Program-made: the position numbers and the translations under genes
Notes under the pieces: generated by a model
Database searches by the model: none
What the model saw: only the letters and a program-made list of their open reading frames with translations
Told to the model about the DNA's origin: nothing
Shown here: piece after piece, positions 48,501 through 59,143 of the stretch
Layout of the letters: each line of letters starts with the position of its first letter
How positions within the stretch are numbered: the stretch's first letter is position 1
Assembly (NCBI GenBank): GCA_039707465.1
Contig: CM077647.1
Span: 117,492,610 to 117,556,609 of the forward strand
Length of the DNA stretch: 64,000 nucleotides
Direction of reading: 5' to 3'
Source of the DNA: Rhabdophis nuchalis
Lineage: Eukaryota > Chordata > Lepidosauria > Squamata > Natricidae

Positions 48501-51500
48501 GGGCAGAGGTCGACCTCGAGGCCCCTCGTATGTGGGGTTCCTCAGGGGTCGGTCCTCTCGCCCCTCCTTTTCAACACATATATGAAGCCGCTGGGTGAGA
48601 TCATCCGTGGTTTTGGGGTGGAGTACCATCTGTACGCTGATGATACTCAGTTGTACATATCCACCCCAGACCACCCCAACGATGCCGTCGAAGTGCTGTC
48701 CCGATGTTTGGAGGCCGTACGGATCTGGGTGGGTGGTAACAAACTCAAGCTCAACCCTGCCAAGACTGAGTGGCTGTGGTTTCCGGCACCCCGGTTCAGC
48801 CAGATTACTCCAACTCTGGCCATTGGGGGCGAAACAGTGGCCCCCGTGGAGAGGGCGCGCAATTTGGGTGTCCTCCTGGATCCCCGGCTGTCCATGGAAG
48901 ACCATGTGGCGGCCGTGGCCAGGGGGGCATTTCATCAGGTACGCCTGATGCGCCAATTGCGCCCCTTACTGGACCGGGCTGCCCTCCGCACAGTCACTTA
49001 AGCTCTCATGACGTCCCGACTCGACTACTGTAATGCTCTCTACATGGGGCTTCCCTTGAGGTGCACCCGAAAGCTACAGTTAGTCCAAAACGCAGCCGCG
49101 CGGGTGATTATGGGAGCCACTAGATGCTCCCACATAACACCAATCCTGCGCGAGCTGCATTGGCTTCCTGTGGTCTTTCGGGTGCGCTTCAAGGTCTTGA
49201 CGACCATCTTTAAAGCGCTCCATGGCTCGGGGCCTAGTTATTTGCGAGACCGCCTCTTGCCTCATACATCCCTTAGACCGATACGCTCCCACAGAGAGGG
49301 CCTTCTCAGGGTGCCGTCGGCCGGACAATGCCGACTGGCGACACCCAGGGGAAGAGCCTTCTCTGTGGCGGGCCCAGCCCTTTGGAACGACCTACCCCCC
49401 GAATTACGCACCATCACCGACCTCCGCCTCTTCCGCCAATGTCTAAAGACATACCTATTCCAACAAGCCGGCCTAGCCTAACCTCCCATGGGGACTTTTA
49501 GATAGTTTTAAATTGGGTATTTTAAAATTGGGTTTTTAGCATAGGATAAGATGGTTTAATTTATATTTTAAATTGTGTATTTATTTTGTATTCTGTATGT
49601 TTTTTAATTTTCCTGTGTGCCGCCCTGGGTCCTCTGCGGAGAAGGGCGGGATATAAATGTAAATAAAATAAATAAATAAATAAAAAAATAAATATTAGAT
49701 TTTATAATTCTAAAATCTTCCTATGCATTTCATAAATGTTTTACTCTACTTCGGAATTACTTTAAAGAAAAACAAGGTGCTACAAATAAACAATCTCCTG
49801 AAATTATATTATAGTTCAGAAAAACGTATGAGTATTATGATTTGATGTGCAGATGAAGTGCGCACTTAACTAGTAAAATAAATAAGCAAATCATAATGTC
49901 TTAAAAGATGGATTTTATTTTTCCCCTACATCCTGCCTTTCAATGCAATTATCTTATATTTTAATATCTGTATTCACATCTTTGTGAAATAGTCTGCACT
50001 GAAGATTGATTAAAGCCTCAAAGACAACACAACTGTTCACTATATGCTCTAATCCTGTGTAATTCTTAAAAAAAACTGTGACACTACTAGAGACCACTTT
50101 TAGCTGAATTTTAATGCATATGTATAACGGAGTACAAGAACCTTTTTGGAGTAAATTACAAAGGGATAATAGAATAGCACATAGCTTTTTGTTTTTTGTT
50201 ACTTTTTTCTTTTCTTTTTGTAACTTGATTTTAAACATAACTAAAAAAAAAGTGGGAAGCATTTCTCTCAGTTGGTCCACCATTTTTGAGCCCCAGACAG
50301 GATTACTGAAAACTAAATTCAGTATGACTGAGTAGAAGATAATAAGCTTTGACCTTTGATAATATTGCTACATCTAATGCAGAAACAACATTTTGCTTAT
50401 TTTCTGAGCATATTTTGTTGACTTCAACTTTTTCAACAGTGTTTCTGCAAAAGAATAGTTCCATCTTTCTAAATGTTAAGATGATAAAAACTCTATGGGG
50501 GAAGTTGCTTCTGAGTGAGGGAACTCTTTTTGAGAAGGGCATTTTTTTCAGTGTATGGGAATCATAGGCTTTCCCTCCATATTAGAAGAGCAAATTCTAC
50601 CTGGACTAGATGGTTCATAGGTAGGGACCTGAGCTGACAAGGAAAGTACTGACAAGTACTATTCAAAAAGCAATTGGTAATAATGTTTACATTTCACAAC
50701 AGTTAAGCTTTAAATGGCATTAAAGCCATTTTTCCTGGGGGGAAATGTTGGTATGTTTCAAGTCTGAGAAGAGAAGATGAATGAAGATAGATTATTTAAT
50801 TCTTGTTTGTCTGACAAGCTTTCACTGTAATGCCCAGTAGTTTTTACCTGCAAGAAGCAAACATATGCTTATCACAAATTTATCTTCTTAGAATGATTTA
50901 GAAATAATAAAAAAATTGCTTGGTTTTTTTCTGTTGAAATGTGTTGATTATGATTCTTTTAAAAAAATGAAGTAATAAAGCTTAGAATCCAGTATAAGAC
51001 TTACATGTGTAGGAGGAGAAAAAGAACCCATTGATAAATAATTCTTCTGATCTGTTTTATAGATTTAGTATGGCTGTGATCATAAACTGGCAAATCCTTT
51101 TAAATGCCAGCACAGAGAACTTTGCAATAAATCTATTACAATGGAGGGAAACTAATCAAGGAGAAAAGCAACCCAGAATTAAGGAGAAACTTCCTAACAG
51201 TGAGAACAATTAACCAGTGGAACAGCTTGCCTTCAGAAGTTGTGGGTGCTTCATCACTTGAGGTTTTTAAGTAAAGACTGGACAGCCACTTGTTTGAAAT
51301 TGTATAGGGCAGTGGTGGGCAAATTCATTAGTCAACAGAGCCAAATATCAATAGTACAACGATTGAAATTTCCCTTTCAGAGCCAAAAGAAGGTGTGGCC
51401 TATTTTGTGGGAGTGACTCAGCGGTTATGTGACCGGGAAACTTGGAAAATGTGGTGAAACTCACTTAACGATGGTCTTGCTTAGCAACCAAAATTTTGGG

Positions 51501-51519
51501 CACAATTGTGGTCATAAGT

Positions 51520-51579
<60 letters not shown>

Positions 51580-54500
51580 TCGCTCTCTTTCTTTCTCTTT
51601 CTTTCTCTTTCTTTGTCTCTGTCTCTTTCTCTGTCTCTCTCTCTGTATCTCTGTCTCTCCTCCCTCCGCCCATCTCTGTCACTGTATGTGTGTGTCTGTC
51701 TGTCTCATTCACTCACTTAATCACTCACTCTGTGTTTCTGTCTGTCTCTCCCTCCCTCCCCCCCTCTCTCTCTCTGTGGCTCTCTCTGTCTGTCTGTGTC
51801 TCTCCCCCCTCCTTTCCTCTCTCTCTGTCACTGTGTGTGTATGTGTGTGTCTATCTCTCTCTTACTCACTCACTCACTCTTGTGTGTGTCTCTGTCTGTC
51901 TCTCCCTCTCTGTCTCTCTCTCTGTGTCAGTCTTTCTCTGATTCCCTCTCTCCCTCCCTCTCTCTCTGTCTCTGTCTGTCTCTCCCTCCCTCCCCCTCTG
52001 TCTCTCTGTGATTCCCTCCCTCCCTCTGTCTCTCTCTCTCTCTGTGTCAGTCTCTCTCTGATTACCTCTCTCCCTGTCAGTCACTGTCTCTGTTCACAAA
52101 ATTCCGCATGAAGCAGTGGCGAGTCTCTGCGCTGCCAACTAGGCCATCCACGGGGGGGCAGGGTCCCCCTCTGCGTTCCTCATCTTCCCGTATGGCAGTG
52201 CTTCTCAAATAGTGGGGCGGGCCCCCCAGGGGAGGCGCGAGGCTCCGTAAAGGGGGGCGCGTTTGACCTCGGCAAAGGATTAAATTTTTTTAAAATTTCT
52301 AATGCACTTTAAATCTTTTCTGCTACAGTTAATAAAGCTATTCTTTGTTGTAAATTGATCCATATTTCTTTCTTTTTTTATTCTCTTATACGTTAATAAG
52401 GATACAGTGTTATGCAGAGGTGTACTTATAACAATTTTATAGACAAATGATACTATTTACAGTCGCGTGGGGGGGCGCGAAATGTTTTCTTCTTCCTAGG
52501 GGGGGCATGACAGAAAATAATTGAGAAGCACTGCCGTATGGCCTCTAGAGTCATCTGCAACCGCCCAGGGACTCATCCTCCTCCACGCCGTGGAAAAGAT
52601 ATGCGCATGCGCACGCCCCGCTCAATTACAGCCCATGTTCCTGACGTTATAAAGTCTCTGAGACTATAATTGTGTAGGGTGTGCGTGCGCCTATCTTTTC
52701 CATGGCGTGGAGGAGGGTGAGTCTCTGGGCGGCTGCGGATGATTCCAGAGGCCATACGAGAAGATGAATGCGAGGGGGACCTTGCCCCTCCCCGCAGAAG
52801 GCCTCGCCAGCAGCGCAGAGACTCGCCGCTGCTTCACGCAGTTTTTTTGGGGCAGACACAGTGACTGACAGAGAGAGAGACAGAGAGGGGGTGGGGGGAG
52901 GGAATCAGAGAGAGAATGAAGAGCAACATTCAAGGGGCCAAAGAGCCATTCCTGAAGTTCTGGTTTGCCCATAGGGCCAGTTTTTCGCACTTCAGAGGCT
53001 TCTGGGAAGCTCCTGAAGCCTCTGGAGAGCTAAAAATGGCCTCAAAAGAAGGCCGGTCAGCTGGCCAGCTTACATGGCAAGCCCTGCATGCCCTGACAAA
53101 TCGCTCCGTGTGACACCCGTGGCACGCGTGCCATAGATTCACCATCACAGGTATAGGCACATGTGCCAGGTATAGGCACGTGTACGAACCTATGGCACGT
53201 GTGCCAGATGTGGCACACAGCCCTCTCTGTGGAGATGTGCACTATCGCCAGATGCTCTTCTGGTTTCCGGCACCCATGTGCACGCCAGCCAGCTGGTCTT
53301 CACAGGCGCCAGAGCATCGAAAAAAGTCTTGAAAGTGGCCTCGGAAATGACCAAAACCCGGCCATTTTCCAGGCCATTTTGACAATGCTTTTGGGCCGAA
53401 AAACACCGTGAAAATAGCCCAGAAAACAGCCCCAAAAATGCCCAAAAAGCAAGTATGCGCCAGCTGGTCTTTGGGTTTCCGGCATTCTGGCGTGCGCACA
53501 TGCACACACATTCAGGTTTGGGCACTCAGTGCCAAAAAGGTTCGCCATCACTGGTATAGGATCTCCTGCTTGGAGGTTGGACGAGAAGACCTCCAAGGTC
53601 CCTTAAAGCTCTATTTTGAATTGAAAATTTAATTGAAATGAATACATTTTGAAAATCTGCTGATGTAGTGTTTAAGGTGATGTATAACAGTGAGTCCCAG
53701 GTTTATCGTCTATTATGAAAGGTTACTGGGTGACTTTGGGATAGTCACTCTCTTAGCCAATATACCTCATATTGTTAGTGAAAATAAATTATATATCTCA
53801 TCTTGGAGTTCTTCTAAAAAAGTGAAATTAAATCTAATAAATAGATAAAAGACTATTCATTGAAAATGGAGAACTAATATCTAATAATCATTTTAGTAAT
53901 TTAATAATTTTAAGTATAAATATAAATATATAAATATGATAAATAAATAATGTCTGCACATTGCATTAAAACTGGTTTGTTTAACCATTTTTTCTCAAAA
54001 TCAACAATTCGATATGTTCATACAAAACGTTAAGTCAGTATCAGATATGCTGTTCTATGGTTTTGCACTTCTGTATGAATCCATCTAGCACATAGTTTCA
54101 AATGAAGAATTAATATTTTTATAAAATTGTGAATAAATTCATATTCTTTTAAAACTAACATGAACTATACCATGTTTAATTTTGATTTCAACCTGAGAAA
54201 ATATGTGAATACATTTTTCTGAGCTATAAAGGCCTTTGAATTTCAACATCTTAGAATCTTAATTTTTGAATCATTTTATTTCTGTTACAGATTCAAAAAT
54301 TATGTGATAGAGTGGCATCTTCCACCTTACTTGAGGATCGCAGAGATGCTGTACGTGCCCTTAAATCTCTTTCAAAGGTATATATAAATATATTTCTAAC
54401 AAAATTTCATTTGCATGTGGCATATAAAGTATGTTTGGTAGAACATACTTTAAATTTCCTGTGCGCTGTCCTGGGCCCTTTTTGGAGAAGGTACAGGGTA

Positions 54501-55543
54501 TAAATTTGAATAAAATAAAAATAAAATAAAGAACATTATAACATTTTAAAAAAAATACTTGCTCTGTTTTTGATAGAAATATCGTTTGGAAGTGGGGATT
54601 CAAGCTATGTCTCATCTTATACATGTTCTCCAAACAGATCGGTAAGATTTGCCAGATGATTTTAAAATATACAAATAGGATCTTCCAATAATAAAATCTT
54701 GAATTATGAAATTGAATTATGATTGAAATGTAAGAAATATACTCATGAGAATCAAATTGATTATTATCTGTCCAGTGTTTTTCGCAATAATGGAGTATAA
54801 TTCTACTTTAGTATATTTAAGAAGCTTCAGAACCTATCAATGTAACTAACAAGTTATTTACATGACAAAATTGATCTGGTATTCATAAGGTGTTTCTTGC
54901 TTATTTATCTTTTGTTCAACAACAATTTGAATAATGAATAATGAAACTTATAACTGGCCTTGAAGTTACAGCCTTTGTAGCAGCACCATGGTCACTTGAT
55001 TGTAATTCAGGCACTTGGCAACCAGCTTGTATTTATGATAGTCACAGCATCCCACGAGAACAATCCTCATTTGTAATCTGCACAGCCACCTTCCAACAAG
55101 GAAAGTGAGTGGGGAAGCAGGCAGGCAGGAAGTCACAAGTCATGGTCACATGACATTGTGCTTAATGACCACAGTTGGTTCGCTTACAACACAGCCAAAA
55201 CTATCACACTGCCTTCATAAGTCAGGCACAGTAATGTGATTTTTCTTTTTAGACCACATGTAGCGCAGGGTTGTCATGTGTAGTGTGCAAAGGCTACATG
55301 TAGTAGAATTTCTGAACATACTCCTTATCGAGTATTAAATATACTCCAAATCAAGGCTTTGCAATAAGCTTTGAAATGACATCAGAGATTATATAATTAT
55401 ATTATTTGCAATGTTAGTGTTAAATGCAGTTTATTCAATGAGAGTTTGTCCTTTTATTCATAGTTCAGATTCTGAGATAATCGGCTATGCTTTGGATACC
55501 CTCTGCAATATCATGTCCAATGATTTGGAAGAGGAAGAACAAG
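45476..55543 (+). CDS. USO1: USO1 / p115 vesicle-tethering factor, coding exons 1-4 (partial gene)
   Basis: General vesicular transport factor p115, a long homodimeric tether at the ER-Golgi intermediate compartment and cis-Golgi that acts with Rab1, GM130 and SNAREs. Exons 45476-45541, 54291-54377, 54577-54641 and 55464-55543 join to 99 codons plus one base. They form the start of the armadillo-repeat globular head. The vertebrate protein is about 960 residues, so most of the head, the coiled coil and the acidic C-terminus lie beyond 64000. It sits divergently next to G3BP2, as in human. Recognition is from memory of the family. Confidence 0.95.
45542..46840. other. USO1 intron 1, 5' part
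   Basis: No exon or repeat recognised. Confidence 0.5.
46846..49694 (+). mobile_element. L2-type LINE, young copy truncated in the endonuclease
   Basis: From 46846 to 49481 a single frame encodes the endonuclease C-terminal two thirds (GDFNLPSAGE, SWTDHALLRLDF), the linker, and a reverse transcriptase with [35 protein letters not shown] and YADDTQLY, ending FQQAGLA. Only two in-frame stops break it (TGA at 47592-47594, TAA at 48999-49001). There is no frameshift. The 3' UTR contains CGCCCTGGGTCC and ends in (AAATA)n. It lies in sense orientation in USO1 intron 1. Confidence 0.9.
49695..51120. other. USO1 intron 1 sequence
   Basis: AT-rich, nothing recognised. Confidence 0.5.
51519..52075. 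repeat. (TTTC)n/(TC)n/(CTGT)n compound microsatellite
   Basis: Begins with about 16 TTTC units and passes into CT/TGTC-rich sequence, as in the 18556 array. Confidence 0.9.
52074..52872. repeat. Large imperfect fold-back (inverted repeat)
   Basis: The left arm 52074-52630 (excluding the 338-bp insertion) and right arm 52666-52872 are reverse complements over about 210 bp with scattered mismatches. Paired markers include GTCAGTCACTGT with ACAGTGACTGAC, GGCGAGTCTCTGCGCTGC with GCAGCGCAGAGACTCGCC, and CTCCTCCACGCCGTGGAAAA with TTTTCCATGGCGTGGAGGAG. About 35 bp separate the arms. Confidence 0.85.
52196..52533. mobile_element. 338-bp non-autonomous hAT-type element nested in the fold-back
   Basis: Termini CAGTGCTTCTCAAATAGTG and, in reverse complement, CAGTGCTTCTCAATTATT. 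An exact 8-bp target duplication CCGTATGG is at 52188-52195 and 52534-52541. It contains G-rich ends and an AT-rich middle, without coding capacity. Confidence 0.92.
53690..53830 (+). repeat. SINE 3' fragment
   Basis: TACTGGGTGACTTTGGGATA with GTCACTCTCTTAGCC and CCTCATATTGTTAGTG resembles the central and 3' part of Sauria-type SINEs. Confidence 0.55.
53831..54290. other. USO1 intron 1, 3' end
   Basis: AT-rich sequence leading to the exon 2 acceptor. Confidence 0.5.
54291..54377 (+). CDS. USO1: USO1 coding exon 2
   Basis: 87 nt, phase 0 at both ends, residues 23-51: IQKLCDRVASSTLLEDRRDA then VRALKSLSK. Acceptor TTACAG at 54290, donor GTATAT at 54378. This is the first helical hairpin of the armadillo head. 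Confidence 0.95.
54445..54535 (+). mobile_element. L2-type LINE tail fragment in USO1 intron 2
   Basis: TTTCCTGTGCGCTGTCCTGG, then GGAGAAGGTACAGGGTATAA and an (AAATA)n tail: only the last ~90 bp of an L2, ending 41 bp before exon 3. Confidence 0.8.
54577..54641 (+). CDS. USO1: USO1 coding exon 3
   Basis: 65 nt, residues 52-72 plus two bases of Arg73: KYRLEVGIQAMSHLIHVLQT then D. Acceptor GATAG at 54576, donor GTAAGA at 54642. Intron 2 is only 199 bp and already contains an L2 tail. Confidence 0.95.
54642..55463. other. USO1 intron 3 with a TAGTCCTC-like repeat remnant
   Basis: The segment about 54955-55235 (ATGGTCACTTGATTGTAATT, then TTATGATAGTCACAGCATCC) looks like a diverged DNA-transposon-like repeat. 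No exon. Confidence 0.45.
55464..55543 (+). CDS. USO1: USO1 coding exon 4
   Basis: 80 nt completing Arg73 and encoding residues 74-99, SDSEIIGYALDTLCNIMSND then LEEEEQ, plus the first G of the next codon. The donor is GTTAAG, an unusual weak site with T at +3. It stands directly upstream of the intron that carries the candidate microexon. Confidence 0.93.
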
Positions 55544-56865
55544 GTTAAGTAGTTGATTTTTAATATGTCCTTAACAAATAGATTTTACTTAATTTTATTT
55601 AATTAGTGATTTTTTAAAAAAAAATTAAAGTGATCTGCTTTAGATATGCAAGTTTGCATTAAGTTTTGGCTCAGTTGCTGTCACCTCTATAATGGCCAGA
55701 GGAAATGTGATGCATATAAATCCAGTTTTAAGTTGAAAAAAAGGCTTTCTGTTTATGAACTTGAGGTACTGTGACTATTGCAGGGAAAAAAAAGTTATAA
55801 TCCAGGATTTGATTTCCTCCTCATTTTTGCAACATGGCTATTAGATGGGGATATATTGAGTCGTTCTAACCTTCTCTAGTGCAGCTATAAGGAAGTGAGA
55901 AAAGAATAGAGTGTGGTGCCCCAGGCTTATGAAGGCACATTCGTGTAATTATAGATTAGAGTTGCATTAAAACTAATCCAGTATTTCTTTCCTATTGCAG
56001 AAATAATTTTGCTTTAGCCTTTCCTAATTTTTGTTTTGGATTTGCATGTTTTGTTTTTAATGTAGTGTGAAATGAGCAGCATCTTCTCAAAGCACTATTT
56101 TAAATTTAAGAAGTATATGCTAAACCAGTGGTCACAGAAATCAATTTGAATGAGTATAACTCAAAACAAGTAAAATAATTATGTTGGGATTTCTAAAATT
56201 AAAGATTCTCATTTCATTCTCATTTCAAATTTATTTTGTTTTACTGATAACCATATTTCATTGTGTGTTTGTTTTTATCTTACTTAAAGTTGCCAACTTT
56301 AAATATCCTTGCTGTTTTTTGCTGTTTCATGTTAAAGAAAGTAATTTTAAAAGATTTACAGTACTATGTTGATGCAAAGGATTGGAACTGTTCTTTTATT
56401 AAATAGGTCCAATAAGAAACAAAATACTGTAAATTGCTCAAATGTGCTATCTTTCCCAATATTGGGAGAATACGAGTGTAGCGGATCATGCATTTGGAGT
56501 CAATATCAACCCAAAGGAAATAATAATGTCAAGACACCTGGCTATTGCCAACATCTATTAATTGATAGGCATGCTTTTGGTAGCCATAAAATGGACTTAT
56601 GGCACCAGAACTAGTAATCCTGGAACTATGGAGATTCCTATAAATGGGATCTCCAGTGTAAGTGCTGTGGGTGATTATGAGAATCACTGGAAAAGAAAAA
56701 GAGTACAAAGTGTGAGGTAAAGCAGTACAACCCAGAAATCCTCCCTTAATTAGTTTATTATAAGTCTGCCTGAGAACTAACTTTCAAGTTTTATTATTAC
56801 ATTCTTATCCTGCTTATGTTGGGCTTTGCCATATACATGGTGCTTGACAAAGGCTGACAACGAAT
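55544..56865. other. USO1 intron 4, 5' part
   Basis: AT-rich. Small ORFs at 56181 and 56366 look random. Confidence 0.5.
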
Positions 56866-58078
56866 GCATTGACCCGCGCCCCGATGGAGGACCTCGTGGC
56901 CGCATGGAATACTGCGACCACGGGAGTCTTGGATCGGGTCGCGCCCTTGCGGCCTCTCTTGCGGCGGCAAGCCACCCTGGCTCCTTGGTTTACCGAGGAG
57001 CTGAGGGGGATGAAACGCCACAAGAGATGCCTAGAGAGAAGATGGAGGTCTACCCGATCTGAATCTGACCGGACACAGGTAAGAGCCCATTTACGGACTT
57101 ACATTGTGGCGCTGAGAGTGGCCAAACGTCATCATTGTGCCACTCTCATAGCATCCGCAGAAAACCGCCCTGCCGCCCTGTTTAGGGTGACCCGCTCCCT
57201 CCTTCAACAGAGGGTGCGGGAAGCCCCGCTACAGGGTACAGCAGAGGAATTTGTGACTTTTCTGCAGGAGAAAATCGCTCAGATACAGAACGAGTTAGCC
57301 CCCATTGATGGTCCAGTGGGATGCCACGAGATAGATCTTGTTTGGGAGGAGTTTGACTCCGTTACTTCCGAGGATATGGACAGGTTACGTGGGCGACTGC
57401 GAGCCACCACATGTTTATTGGACCCGTGTCCCTCCTGGCTTGTACTGGCATCCTGGGAGGTGACACGAGGCTGGCTCCAAGAGGTTGTCAACGCATCCTT
57501 AAGTGAGGGTTCCTTGCCTGCCTCCCTAAAAGAGGCTATGGTGAGGCCCCTCCTTAAGAAGCCCTCTTTGGATCCAGCTTTATTAACCAACTATCGTCCA
57601 GTCTCCAACCTTCCCTTTTTGGCGAAGGTTGTTGAGAGTGTGGTGGCACAACAGTTTCCCCGTCACCTGGAGGAAGTTGACTTATCTAGAGAGGGACTTC
57701 TCCGGGTGCCGTCCACTAGACTTTGTCAGCGGGCGACGCCCAGGGGAAGGGCTCTCTCTGTGGCGGGCCCAGCCCTCTGGAACAACCTTCCCCCCAACAT
57801 TAGAACTACCACGGACCTCCGCTCCTTCCGTCTAAAACTAAAAACATATCTGTTCTGCTTGGCCGGCCTAGGATAGTCTCTCTTCGATGGGGTTGCCAGA
57901 AATTTTAGATGGGGATTTTAGTTTTTTAATTGGAATTTTTAGCGCAGGGAAATATTTAATTTGTTTTTAACTATATGTATGTATTTATTGTTTTATTAGC
58001 CCTGTGCACCGCTCCGAGTCCCTTCGGGGAGAGGGAGCGGTCAACAAATTTAATAAATTATTAAATTATTATTATTGT
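56866..58078 (+). mobile_element. L2-type LINE with in-frame deletion of the reverse-transcriptase core
   Basis: A continuous frame of 335 codons (56869-57876) starts at TRAPMEDLVAAWNTATTGVL in the linker after the endonuclease. It runs through [20 protein letters not shown] to FPRHLEEVD (about 57680), then jumps to [20 protein letters not shown] and the C-terminus FCLAGLG. About 1 kb, including SAAFDTIDH, GVPQGS and YADD, is missing without frame loss. The 3' UTR and (AATAA)n tail are complete. Confidence 0.88.
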
Positions 58079-59131
58079 ATCAATTGATTGCCACTTTGGG
58101 CTATGTCCTGATTGGATGATGGGCATCCTTTCCTAAGAGTGTCAGCATCTTCACTTTCCCAATCATTCAACACTTTCCCTCATGAAACTTGGTTCTTAGG
58201 TTTTTGCTGTTACCAAACCTATTTTGGCAGATGCCCAAAAGCATACTCATCTAATTTTTTGGTAGCCATATTAACTGAAGGTTTAGAAAGAGGGGTTCTC
58301 TCTGTGAAGATAAGATGATGCTAAGATCAGATCTCTGCTTTATGCCCAATGAGAGTTCCAAATTCCACCGAGCCCAAGTAACTTATTCTTTCTTCCCATC
58401 CTAGATAACAAACCTGCCACAATCTGGATGCACATGGAGTATTAGAATTATACTTCAGATATATACCAAATAAGCATTAAGTCTTATCACTTATATACTT
58501 GAGATATTTACCAGCAGCAAGTGTGTCAGAGAATATATTGCTGTGGCATGTTCAGCTAGCACTACTCTTCTCTTTAGCATATCTAGTCAGCAACATCAAA
58601 GAATGAGAATTCTTCTAATTTTTTTAAGATACTGATCTTTTCTGAACCATCTACACACATTAAATATTGTAAGACATAAAAGTGAGGCTCAACAGATCTA
58701 TACTGGGAATGCTTTAACATTGAACTAACCCTCCCTGAGTATAGTAGGGTATCTTGTTCTTTCAGTTCCACCTTCAGTGACCAAGAGTTGTGGTTGGATT
58801 TAAAGACTTATTGCCTTTCACAGTCAGTGACAGTCCCATCCACTGAAATATAATTATTCTAGTGAGCAAGGACTACATAATATAAAGAAGTTACACCATA
58901 TCCAGTGGTCAGCTGAAGTTAGAATGCGTATCTGAAGGGAAGGACTTCATCCGCAGGAAAAAAATCTTAAGCCTTCTCTTCTAACTAGAAGTATGAGTAA
59001 ATATTTTTTAGTACCAATTTGTATTCTTCTTTTCAACATTAATTATATAAAATCAATTGTGCTGCTTTGCAATATTAAATAGAAGTTGCTTTATTTTTTA
59101 AAACTTTCTCTTTCTCCCTCTGCTCTTACAG
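58079..59131. other. USO1 intron 4, 3' part
   Basis: No repeat recognised. It ends with the long polypyrimidine tract in front of the candidate microexon. Confidence 0.5.
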
Positions 59132-59143
59132 ATGATTCTGAAG
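59132..59143 (+). CDS. USO1: Candidate 12-nt USO1 microexon
   Basis: The 12 bases ATGATTCTGAAG lie between a strong acceptor (polypyrimidine stretch 59085-59127 followed by TTACAG) and a good donor GTAAAAG. Exon 4 ends in phase 1. The microexon keeps that phase and would add the codons Asp-Asp-Ser-Glu into an already acidic stretch (after EEEEQ). Inclusion or skipping is therefore frame-neutral. No transcript evidence is available to me, so this is inference from splice signals, phase and acidic content. Confidence 0.6.

Larger units (their letters stand above)
51310..53553. mobile_element. Non-autonomous hAT-type element (2.2 kb) with microsatellite and nested insertions
   Basis: Ends are CAGTGGTGGGCAAA (left) and, in reverse complement, CAGTGATGGCGAACC (right). 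The 8-bp duplication GTATAGGG/GTATAGGA (51302-51309, 53554-53561) matches at 7 of 8 positions. Inside are a core shared with the 18376 element (about 51412-51517), a long (TTTC)n/(CTGT)n microsatellite, a fold-back (52074-52872) and a second hAT insertion. No transposase. Right-part ORFs are artefacts. Confidence 0.88.
51125..53630 (+). mobile_element. CR1 LINE 3' end split by a hAT-type element
   Basis: The left piece 51125-51309 has AGAAACTTCCTAACAGTGAG and AACCAGTGGAACAGCTTGCC. The right piece 53554-53630 resumes with CTTGGAGGTTGGACGAGAAG and ACCTCCAAGGTCCCTTAAAG. Together they form a standard CR1 3' end interrupted by the 2.2-kb hAT element. Confidence 0.85.

Noticed and set aside
52573..53632. 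ORFs of 60-111 codons on both strands
   Set aside because: They are shadows within the hAT element and its fold-back, with no domain or conserved motif.
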